Shown here one piece after another: positions 1 through 5,158 of a DNA stretch of 6,187 nt; the first letter of the stretch is position 1, and the number at the start of each line of letters is the position of its first letter. Both the position numbers and the translations under genes were made by a program. The notes beneath the pieces are model-generated. The model worked only from the letters and a program-made list of their open reading frames with translations. It had not been told where the DNA came from and made no database searches. This DNA comes from Chloroflexota bacterium (GTDB lineage Bacteria; Chloroflexota; Limnocylindria; Limnocylindrales; CSP1-4): assembly GCA_027457005.1 (NCBI GenBank), contig DAIDTV010000055.1, positions 1 through 6,187 on the forward strand, in the 5' to 3' direction.

Positions 1-77
1 AGCATCGCCGTCAGCGCGGCGACAGCGGCGAGCGCCACCAGGCCAAGCCCCCGGCCGAGACTACGCACGTGCGGCAT
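1..77 (-). CDS. N-terminus of a secreted or membrane-anchored protein (partial)
   Basis: This is the 5' end of a minus-strand gene that runs off the left edge. From ATG at 77 the 25 readable residues begin MPHVRSLGRG, followed by a hydrophobic stretch (GLVALAAVAALTAM). Basic residues (H3, R5, R9) followed by an uninterrupted hydrophobic core are typical of a signal peptide or a first membrane helix, so the product is probably exported or membrane-bound. Nothing else of the protein is visible and its function cannot be given. There is no Shine-Dalgarno sequence before the ATG; an in-frame GTG at 68 is an alternative start. It lies 99 bases downstream of the mannosyltransferase on the same strand. 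No promoter or clear terminator was found in the gap. Confidence 0.45.
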   Translation of the reverse strand, partial: MPHVRSLGRGLGLVALAAVAALTAM

Positions 78-176
78 GATGAGGGTGTCCGGTGCGCTGC
101 CGGCGCTTCTGGGGCAGGTGCGATCCCGGGCCGCAGGTGGTGGTACCGGTATCGAGAGGTCGGCTCATCGGAGACC

Positions 177-1268
177 TCACGGCGGCTGCACGCGCGGGTA
201 CACGAACGCCCAGGTCACGAAGAACCACTGGGCGAGCGCGAAGGCGAGAGTGAGCAGCAGCACGCCCCGCCGACCGAGGCGTTCGGCCAGGCCGGCGAAG
301 GCCGGGAAGGCCATCAGGGCGTAGCGGGGCATGGAGCTGATGAGCCCGCCCGGTAGCAGGCCCAGGGCGAGCGCCGCCAGGGCGTACACGCCGAGCTCGC
401 GGTCGCGCCGCAGGATGACCAGCCCGCCGGCGCTGACGACCAGGGTGAACCCAACCGCGGCCAGCCGGCGCGGATCGTGGTGGCGCACCAGGTCGAGGAG
501 CTGCACGAGACCGCTCGAGCGGCCCCAGCTGGGGGACCCGTGGAGGAAGCCCAGGGGGTCGTGCACGAGGACCGCGATGAAGCCCCACCAGGCCGCGAAG
601 GCGGCGGCGCCGAGTACCACGGTCAGCAGTGCGGCGCGGCGCTCGCGGCCGCGCGCCAGGAGCGCGTCCACGGCGGCGGACGCGACCACGGCGGCCCCGG
701 CGATACGGGCGGCCATCGCAAGCGCGGCGAGCAGGCCCCGCCGGACGGGGTGGCGCCGGGCCAGGAAGTACCCCGCCGCGAGCAGCAGGAAGAGCGGCTC
801 GGAGTAGGCCAGGGAGAACACGTAGGCGGGCGGTGAGAAGGCCAGCAGTGCGACGGCGCCGGTGGCGAGGGCGGGCGAGAAGCGATCCGCCAGGACCTTC
901 CACGCGAGCACCGCCGCCGCGATGAACAGCAGATTGGCGAGCAGCGCCGCGCTGGCCGCGGCGGGGAACACCCCCAACGTCGAGAGCCGGATGGCGATGG
1001 GCCAGAGCGGGAAGAACGCAAAGTCGTAGTGCACGTTGGTTGCGCTGAGCGTGACCGGCGTCGCGTGGTATCCGCTCTTGGCCACCTGCAGGTACCAGCC
1101 GGCGTCCCAGGCCGCGAACGGGTTCAGGCGGTGCGGATGGCTCAGCAGGTTGGCCAGCTCCACCAGGACGGCCGAATATGCCCGCGAGACGAGTGCGATG
1201 GTGAGCGGTATCGGCACCCAGGAGCGCATGGCCCGCACGGGCGTCTGTCCCCGCATCCCGGGCGTCAT
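177..1268 (-). CDS. PIG-V-like integral membrane mannosyltransferase
   Basis: A complete polytopic membrane protein of 363 residues from ATG 1268. It resembles bacterial members of the PIG-V (GPI mannosyltransferase II) family, GT-C enzymes that move a sugar from a polyprenyl-phosphate donor on the outer membrane face. Family-like motifs appear in order: WDAGWYLQVAKSGY at residues 54-67, with the Asp55 expected in the first external loop; FAFFPLWP at 83-90; SPPAYVFSLAYSEPLFLLLA at 145-164; AARIAG around Arg188; and near the C-terminus SMPRYALMAFPAFAGLA, resembling the family PRY motif. Eight or more hydrophobic helices are evident. The real acceptor and sugar cannot be told from sequence. The start is uncertain: no clean Shine-Dalgarno precedes ATG 1268, and GTG 1238 (with GGGGA nine bases upstream) or ATG 1229 would still keep the first helix. 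The frame stays open upstream to 1787, but the added residues are Arg/Gly-rich shadow sequence and were left out. Confidence 0.8.
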   Translation of the reverse strand: MTPGMRGQTPVRAMRSWVPIPLTIALVSRAYSAVLVELANLLSHPHRLNPFAAWDAGWYLQVAKSGYHATPVTLSATNVHYDFAFFPLWPIAIRLSTLGVFPAAASAALLANLLFIAAAVLAWKVLADRFSPALATGAVALLAFSPPAYVFSLAYSEPLFLLLAAGYFLARRHPVRRGLLAALAMAARIAGAAVVASAAVDALLARGRERRAALLTVVLGAAAFAAWWGFIAVLVHDPLGFLHGSPSWGRSSGLVQLLDLVRHHDPRRLAAVGFTLVVSAGGLVILRRDRELGVYALAALALGLLPGGLISSMPRYALMAFPAFAGLAERLGRRGVLLLTLAFALAQWFFVTWAFVYPRVQPP

Positions 1269-1564
1269 GGTCGCACGGGAGCGCCGGCGGTCCTGCCCGC
1301 GCCGTCGCTCCACCGCGGGCCGCCTGCCGCAGGCGCACGCGAGCCCTGACCCATCTCGTCCTTTCGCGCCGGCGGTCCCTGGCCACGCACGGAGCGGACC
1401 ACCCTCTGGATGTGGACGGTAGCGGACTCCAGGTTCATACCCGGGTGGCAGGACGAGTAAGAGGCGGCAATCTGGGGCCTGGGGCATGCGACCCGCCGAG
1501 CTGCCAACGCTCGCTCGGGCCCAGCCGATGCTGCCGCTGCGGCCCAGCCAGATCGAGGGGACGC
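1269..1564. other. Intergenic stretch without a convincing gene
   Basis: This 296-base stretch lies between the remnant propeller gene and the mannosyltransferase. Several frames are open on both strands, but their translations are Arg/Pro/Gly-rich and look like G+C-driven shadows. A minus-strand frame with ATG at 1507 or 1438 stops at 1265, giving a 4-base ATGA overlap with the mannosyltransferase start; I do not consider it supported as a gene. A weak minus-strand promoter-like pair is TTACTC (1455-1460) and TATGAA (1434-1439) with only a 15-base spacer. It could serve the mannosyltransferase but matches poorly. Confidence 0.4.
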
Positions 1565-1916
1565 TCAGGGAGCCGCGGACCCCGCGGGGACGCCGACGCT
1601 CGACCCCGGACTGGTCGGCGGCACCGATGCCGACGGGCTCGCCGCGGGGAGCTCGGATGCGGGGACGAACCAGGCTGGACGGGACGTCCCGTCCAGCGCA
1701 CTCTGGCTCGTCAGTGGCTCCGTCGCGGTGACGCTGAACGAGCGCCCCGCAACCTGCCAGCGTGTCGACCCACAGGTCGATGCTCAACCCGTCGACGCGG
1801 AGGAACGCGATCTGGTCGCCGGCCGGCGACCAGACGGGCGCGAAGCTGTGCCCATCGTTCGTGGCGCGCAGGAGTTCCGCGCCGGTCCGCGCGTCGTTGA
1901 TGACGATGACCGGCGA
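1565..1916 (-). pseudogene. 3' remnant of a TolB-like beta-propeller gene, frameshifted
   Basis: The minus strand from 1916 encodes a segment containing INDARTGAELL, then APVWSPAGDQIAFLRVDG and SIDLWVDT. This matches the WD40-like/PD40 propeller repeat of TolB-type proteins (WSPxGxxIAF core). After WVDT the sense moves one base forward, at about 1745-1783, and continues from 1759 as WQVAGRSFSVTATEPL and then ALDGTSRPAWFVPASE. A Pro/Ser/Ala-rich tail ends at TGA 1565-1567. Each half makes sense in only one frame, so an indel (or sequencing error) lies between them. There is no start codon at the 5' end: the frame is bounded by TAG at 1917-1919, which is the stop of the gene above, and less than one propeller blade plus a tail remains. 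The parent was probably an exported or surface propeller protein; this copy should be non-functional. The frame reconstruction is direct, the family call rests on motif resemblance, and the cause is inference. Confidence 0.6.
1674..1697. repeat. 24-bp perfect palindrome
   Basis: The half-site GCTGGACGGGAC is followed at once by its exact reverse complement, with no central spacer; the centre is GACGTC. It sits inside the remnant propeller gene, over codons for ALDGTSRPA. As RNA it could fold into a tight hairpin of about 10 base pairs with a 4-base loop. It could be a protein-binding site, or a coincidence of the codons for a conserved peptide. Confidence 0.7.
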
Positions 1917-2375
1917 CTACCCGCGCGGTGATGCCCGGCCCCGGGCGGGCCGCGGCGGCCGCAGCAGCGCCACGACGACTCCTGCAACGCTGCTGGCGGC
2001 GAGCGCGGGAACAGCCGCCTTCGCGGCCCGCGGCGGGAGCACGAGCTCGAACATCGGCACGGGGTCGCCGAGGTTCCGTTGGAACCGCCCGAACGGGCAG
2101 TCGCCGCGGCCGATGAGGAGCGCGACGCCTTCGACCACCAGGAACCCCACCACCAACCCGAGTGCCCTCGTCCGCCGCCGGGTCAGCGCGCACCACCACA
2201 AGCAGCCGAAGCTCGCCATGCCGACCACGCCATAGGCCACGTGGGCGAGACGGAACGCGCGGGCTCGGCCAGGCAGCGCGGACCAGGCCGGGTTCATCGC
2301 CGGCCCGCCGGCCCGGCCTTCCGTGTCGCTGATCGGTGCCTGCTCGCGCAGGTCGTCCGGTAGTGCCCGGGGCAT
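1917..2375 (-). CDS. Small multi-helix membrane protein of unknown function
   Basis: 152 residues from ATG 2375. I do not recognise a named family. Three hydrophobic helices are visible, at about residues 43-64, 71-89 and 120-138. Between the second and third is a distinctive polar segment, GDCPFGRFQRNLGDPVPMFE (91-110), containing one Cys, followed by LVLPPRAAKAAVPA. This segment looks conserved rather than random and may be a functional loop. The tail after 138 is Arg/Pro-rich. The first 26 residues are hydrophilic; an internal ATG at 2297 (residue 27) is an alternative start. Neither start has a Shine-Dalgarno sequence. The gene begins 12 bases after the stop of the chimeric ORF above it, so the two are probably co-transcribed. 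Its own TAG (1917-1919) is followed in the same frame by the propeller remnant, so its last residues (RASPRG) may not be the original C-terminus. Confidence 0.65.
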   Translation of the reverse strand: MPRALPDDLREQAPISDTEGRAGGPAMNPAWSALPGRARAFRLAHVAYGVVGMASFGCLWWCALTRRRTRALGLVVGFLVVEGVALLIGRGDCPFGRFQRNLGDPVPMFELVLPPRAAKAAVPALAASSVAGVVVALLRPPRPARGRASPRG

Positions 2376-2387
2376 CGCAGCGCGCGC

Positions 2388-2717
2388 CTACCGCACCGTC
2401 CGACGTGCAGGCCGCAGGAACAGCCCGAGCGCGACGATCCCGATGAGGGTGAGGACGCCGAAGACGGGGGTGAGGGCGTCCGACGCAACCGACGAGGCCG
2501 GGTCCGCCGCATGGCCCATCCACTGGTCCACGCCGATGCTCGTGGTCTCGATGGCGAGCATCACGAGGAGCGTCCCGCTCAGGACGTAGCCCCACGGCCG
2601 GTGCCGCAGCAGCTGGTAGGCCGCCAGCGACTCGAAGGTGCCGCGGCCGACAGCCTCCACCCATTCGCCGCCGACGAAGCTGCCGAAGGTGGGGACGTCC
2701 GTCCGTGCGTCCGTCAT
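2388..2717 (-). CDS. Chimeric ORF: aldehyde-dehydrogenase-like N-terminus joined to a membrane protein C-terminus
   Basis: 109 residues from ATG 2717, overlapping the transporter stop by 4 bases (ATGA, 2714-2717), which suggests translational coupling. Residues 10-30 carry FGSFVGGEWVEA and GRGTFES, which read like the start of an aldehyde dehydrogenase (typically F-I-x-G-E-W-V-E-A then TFE-x-x-NP). The expected NPA continuation is missing. From about residue 32 the sequence becomes a membrane protein: LLRHRPWGYVLSG, a helix at about 43-62, a loop DQWMGHAADPAS (64-75) and a second helix at about 83-101, ending in basic residues. No dehydrogenase catalytic or NAD-binding part is present. I infer that a deletion joined the first ~30 codons of a dehydrogenase gene to the 3' half of another gene, near 2615-2635. 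The result is an intact frame that may be expressed as a two-helix protein of unknown role. A natural small membrane protein with a chance N-terminal match is the alternative. Confidence 0.6.
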   Translation of the reverse strand: MTDARTDVPTFGSFVGGEWVEAVGRGTFESLAAYQLLRHRPWGYVLSGTLLVMLAIETTSIGVDQWMGHAADPASSVASDALTPVFGVLTLIGIVALGLFLRPARRTVR

Positions 2718-4000
2718 GGCGGCGATTGTATGGGGAATGACCGCGGGTCGAGCCGGTGCTCGAACGTCCGCAGCCGCCAGAGCGGGATCAGCGCGACCGC
2801 CAGCAGCGCGAGCGTCGCCGCGAGCAGCCCGTCGATGCCCTGCCACCGGGCCGCCTGGCCGCCGATCAGGCTCCCGGCCACCTGGCCCAGTGCCAGGAAG
2901 ACACTGTAGAGGCCCATGATCGCGCCGCGGTCGAGTGGGTGGGCCTCCGACACGTCCGCCAGCAGCCCCAGCGCGGCGGGGGTGGCGCCGGCCAGCACGA
3001 ACAGGCCGACCCCGGCCCCGACCGTGAACGACGCCAGGACGGCCACGGGCTGCCCGCCGCTGTGGTTCACGACGAACGTGCAGCCCATGGACACCGCACC
3101 GCCCAGGATGCCGTACAGGATGATGGTGGTCCGGCGCAGGTTCCTGAACCGGCCGCCCCAGTAGAGCAGCCCCGCGAAGAACACGGCCAGCCCGATCGTC
3201 AGCCCGACGCTGACCTGGGTGGGCGTGAACCCACCCATCAGGAGCTGGTGCCGGGAGATCGGGGAGTCGACGCTCCTGACCAGCTGGAACAGCGACTGGC
3301 TGGTCCAGAGGCCGATCGCCGCGTTGACCGCGATCCAGGTCGGGGCCAGCAGCCACACGTACGGGCTCCTCAGCAACGCCCAGTAGCGGCGCAGGCCGGG
3401 ACGGCGAGGCGGGTCCATCTCCGGCGCGCCGGCGGGGAGTTCCTCGACGCCGAAGCGGTAGATGAGCCACGACCCGCCATACACCAGCGCGTTCAGGAAG
3501 AAGGCGGTGCGCCCGAGCAGCTCATACAGCGGACCCGCGGCGACCAGCCCCGAGCCCAGCCCGGCGAGCGTCGCCAGCTCGAAGCGCGCCACGGCCCGCC
3601 CGCGTAGCGGCTCGTCCCCCGCCGTTGCGCGCGCGATGTAGCCCAGGATGGAGGGCACGCTCGCGGCGCTGGATCCACCTTCCAGGAGGCGGGTGAGCCC
3701 CAGCAGCGGAATGCTCGTGGTGAGCCCGGTCAGGATCACCGCCACGGCGCCGAATCCCGGCCCCAGCTGCATGACCGGGCGCTGCCCCAGCCGGTCCGAC
3801 ACGACGCCGAACGGCGGCGACAGGACCAGCTCGGCCACGAAGAACATGGCCGCCAGCAGCCCCACGACCGTCGGGTCGACGGTGGCGCCGCCGTGCCGCG
3901 GCAACTCCGCGAGGTAGTAGATCAGCAGCGCCCCGGTCAGCCCGGTGCTGAACCGGAGCGTGAACGTGCCGAGCAGGACGGCGACGAGCGATCGGTGCAC
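2714..4000 (-). CDS. Major facilitator superfamily transporter
   Basis: A complete 428-residue polytopic transporter, a normal length for the 12-helix major facilitator superfamily. The signature loop between helices 2 and 3 is intact: GVVSDRLGQRPV at 65-76 (Gly65, Asp69, Arg70, Gly72, Arg74). A helix-4 motif with Arg104 and Gly108 follows (LTRLLEGGSS). A basic central loop around MDPPRRPGLRRYW separates the two six-helix halves, and the second half ends with RGAIMGLYSVFLALGQVAGSLIGG-like sequence (Arg-Gly into a Gly-rich helix). These features fit a secondary, proton-coupled exporter or importer in the cytoplasmic membrane; the substrate cannot be read. The start is GTG at 4000: a TGA lies two codons upstream in frame, so no earlier start is possible. 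There is no Shine-Dalgarno sequence, but a TACCCT box lies 7 bases upstream, suggesting a leaderless message. It is first in a probable minus-strand operon. Confidence 0.92.
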   Translation of the reverse strand: MHRSLVAVLLGTFTLRFSTGLTGALLIYYLAELPRHGGATVDPTVVGLLAAMFFVAELVLSPPFGVVSDRLGQRPVMQLGPGFGAVAVILTGLTTSIPLLGLTRLLEGGSSAASVPSILGYIARATAGDEPLRGRAVARFELATLAGLGSGLVAAGPLYELLGRTAFFLNALVYGGSWLIYRFGVEELPAGAPEMDPPRRPGLRRYWALLRSPYVWLLAPTWIAVNAAIGLWTSQSLFQLVRSVDSPISRHQLLMGGFTPTQVSVGLTIGLAVFFAGLLYWGGRFRNLRRTTIILYGILGGAVSMGCTFVVNHSGGQPVAVLASFTVGAGVGLFVLAGATPAALGLLADVSEAHPLDRGAIMGLYSVFLALGQVAGSLIGGQAARWQGIDGLLAATLALLAVALIPLWRLRTFEHRLDPRSFPIQSPP

Positions 4001-4007
4001 CGCTCAC

Positions 4008-4013
4008 AGGGTA
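4008..4013 (-). promoter_or_regulatory. Candidate -10 box for the transporter (leaderless)
   Basis: On the minus strand TACCCT fits the TANNNT form of a -10 element and ends 7 bases before GTG 4000. Transcription would then begin at or next to the start codon, which agrees with the lack of a Shine-Dalgarno sequence. No convincing -35 hexamer is seen 16-18 bases upstream. Confidence 0.35.
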
Positions 4014-4042
4014 CCCAAACGGCGGAGCGCGCACGATCCCGT

Positions 4043-4082
4043 GGGCACCCCTGCCGGCAGCGAAGTGCCCCGCTCCGGGGCA
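4043..4082. promoter_or_regulatory. Symmetric elements in the divergent intergenic region (possible operator)
   Basis: Three inverted repeats crowd the middle of the region between the divergent start codons. They are the perfect palindrome CTGCCGGCAG (4051-4060), the nearly concentric arms GGGCAC (4043-4048) and GTGCCC (4065-4070), and the hairpin TGCCCC-gctcc-GGGGCA (4066-4082). Their position between the two candidate -10 boxes suits a shared operator, but G+C-rich sequence readily produces short palindromes. Confidence 0.3.
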
Positions 4083-4099
4083 GTCGGCGGCGTGTCGGC

Positions 4100-4105
4100 T
4101 AGACT
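4100..4105 (+). promoter_or_regulatory. Candidate -10 box for the glycosyltransferase (leaderless)
   Basis: TAGACT matches four of six TATAAT positions and fits TANNNT. It ends 9 bases before ATG 4115, so the transcript would start within a few bases of, or at, the start codon. There is no Shine-Dalgarno sequence in the gap (GCCGCGGAC), and no good -35 hexamer around 4077-4083. Confidence 0.4.
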
Positions 4106-4114
4106 GCCGCGGAC

Positions 4115-5125
4115 ATGACCGGACCGTTCGCCCCGCCCCCCGTTCCGCCCGAGATCGACGCGCTGGCCCGGCGCCGGGCGGAGGCCCGGGCGGCGAGGGA
4201 CTGGCATGCGGCCGACGTCCTGCGCGCCGACATCGAGGCCGCGGGCTGGAAGGTCATCGACCAGGGCCTGCGGTTCAGGCTCGAGCCCGCCCATCCTCCC
4301 GACGTCGAGGTCGCGGGTCGCACCCGGTACGGCTCCAGCGACTCGGTGCCGTCGCGGCTGGACGACCCGCCGTCGGCGGTGGCCACGGTGGTGCTCCTGG
4401 CCGACCGCTGGCCCGAGGACCTGGCCCGCGCGCTCGACGGCCTGCGGACGCACGCGCCGTCCGGGACGCACGTGGTGGTGGTGGCCAACGATCCGACCCC
4501 CGAGCAGGCCAACGCGCTCGAGTCGGCCGGCGGCGCCGACCCCGTTGCCGGCGCCGTCCCCGAGCAGGTCTGGACCAGCGCCCCGCTGGGACACGCGGCG
4601 GCGCAGAACGCGGGGATCCGCCGGGCCGCGGGCGAGATCGTGATCCTGCTCGACACGAGCGTGGAGCCGACCGGCGACATCGTCACCCCGGTCGTGGAGA
4701 CACTGCGCGATCCTTCGGTCGCGGTGGTGGGCGGCTGGGGCATCGCGTCCGGCGACCTGCGGCACTTCGACGATGCAGCGCCGGGCGATGTCGATGCCAT
4801 CGAGGCCTACCTGCAGGCCTTCCGCCGGGCCGACTACCTGGCACGGGGTCCGCTCGACGAGCACTTCCGCTTCTACCGGAACCTCGACATCTGGTGGAGC
4901 CTGGTGCTGCGCGACGGGGGCGAACGCGGTTCGCACCGCCGGGCCGTGCGCCTCGAGCTGCCCGCGATCAGGCACGCGCACCGGGGCTACACGAGCGTGT
5001 CCGAGCCGGAGCGGGAACGCCTGAGCCGCCGCAACTTCTACCGCATCATCGACCGCTTCGGGCAGCGCCGGGATCTCCTCCGCGCCCCCGCTCCGCCTGC
5101 CAGGCGCGGGCCCGTCGCCGGCTGA
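4115..5125 (+). CDS. GT2-type glycosyltransferase with a CysRS-tail-like N-terminal domain
   Basis: 336 residues, soluble, with no membrane helix. Residues 13-57 resemble the C-terminal helical domain of cysteinyl-tRNA synthetase: IDALARRRAEARAARDWHAA with AD at 33-34, then Arg37, Gly44 and a D-x-G-like turn at 49-51. From about residue 88 a GT-A fold of the GT2 type begins: strand VATVVLLAD, strand HVVVVANDP (119-127), the GHAAAQNAGIRRAAGE segment (159-174) that in GT2 enzymes precedes the sugar-nucleotide site, and ILLDTSVEP (177-185) where most GT2 enzymes have a DXD. LDEHFRFYRNLDIWWSLVLR (247-266) corresponds to the acceptor/catalytic-base region (usually an ED pair; here Asn-Leu-Asp258). 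His287 and His289 precede a C-terminal helix, SRRNFYRIIDRF. The enzyme likely transfers a sugar from a nucleotide donor; donor and acceptor are unknown. The ATG has no Shine-Dalgarno but an apt -10 box. It is transcribed divergently from the transporter and converges on the rhomboid gene. Confidence 0.85.
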   Translation: MTGPFAPPPVPPEIDALARRRAEARAARDWHAADVLRADIEAAGWKVIDQGLRFRLEPAHPPDVEVAGRTRYGSSDSVPSRLDDPPSAVATVVLLADRWPEDLARALDGLRTHAPSGTHVVVVANDPTPEQANALESAGGADPVAGAVPEQVWTSAPLGHAAAQNAGIRRAAGEIVILLDTSVEPTGDIVTPVVETLRDPSVAVVGGWGIASGDLRHFDDAAPGDVDAIEAYLQAFRRADYLARGPLDEHFRFYRNLDIWWSLVLRDGGERGSHRRAVRLELPAIRHAHRGYTSVSEPERERLSRRNFYRIIDRFGQRRDLLRAPAPPARRGPVAG

Positions 5126-5158
5126 CCCGCGGGCTCAGGCGTCCCGCGCGACGGGTCC
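5108..5158. terminator. Candidate bidirectional hairpin between convergent genes
   Basis: GGGCCCGTCGC (5108-5118) can pair with GCGACGGGTCC (5148-5158) over 11 positions with one G-U pair. The loop holds the stop codons of both convergent genes (TGA 5123-5125 plus strand; TGA 5137-5135 minus strand) and a small CCCGCGGG palindrome (5126-5133). No U-tract follows in either direction, so it is not a classical intrinsic terminator, though it could slow polymerase or protect the 3' ends. Confidence 0.3.

Noticed and set aside
156..178. Hairpin GAGGTC/GACCTC around the mannosyltransferase stop codon as a terminator
   Set aside because: There are only 6 pairs with an 11-base loop, the stem overlaps the stop codon, and no U-tract follows; too weak to call.
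61..1386. Long open frame on the minus strand (441 codons)
   Set aside because: It is a shadow of the mannosyltransferase in another frame; the translation is Arg/Ala/Gly/Pro-rich with no motif, while the other frame has clear family motifs and membrane helices.
1434..1460. Minus-strand promoter TTACTC / TATGAA
   Set aside because: The 15-base spacer is too short and the -35 match poor; it is mentioned only in the description of the gene-free stretch.
1265..1507. Minus-strand 80-codon frame (or 57 codons from ATG 1438) overlapping the mannosyltransferase start by ATGA
   Set aside because: The overlap and good third-position G+C are suggestive, but the translation is unlike any protein I know, has no helix or motif, and can arise from base composition.
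1269..1787. N-terminal extension of the mannosyltransferase to a TTG at 1787
   Set aside because: The extra 173 residues have no helix or family motif. They only borrow a few residues of the propeller remnant (SIDLWVD) at their beginning before running into low-complexity sequence.
1711..2664. 317-codon minus-strand frame
   Set aside because: It crosses three better-supported reading units in the wrong frame, and its translation is Arg/Gly/Pro-rich without structure.
2756..3607. 283-codon plus-strand frame opposite the transporter
   Set aside because: It is antisense to a clear transporter gene, rich in Gln/Arg/Pro and without hydrophobic or domain pattern.
4004..4981. 325-codon minus-strand frame opposite the glycosyltransferase, with a similar one at 4099-4800
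   Set aside because: These are G+C-driven antisense frames; the plus strand carries the recognisable domain motifs and a suitable promoter box.
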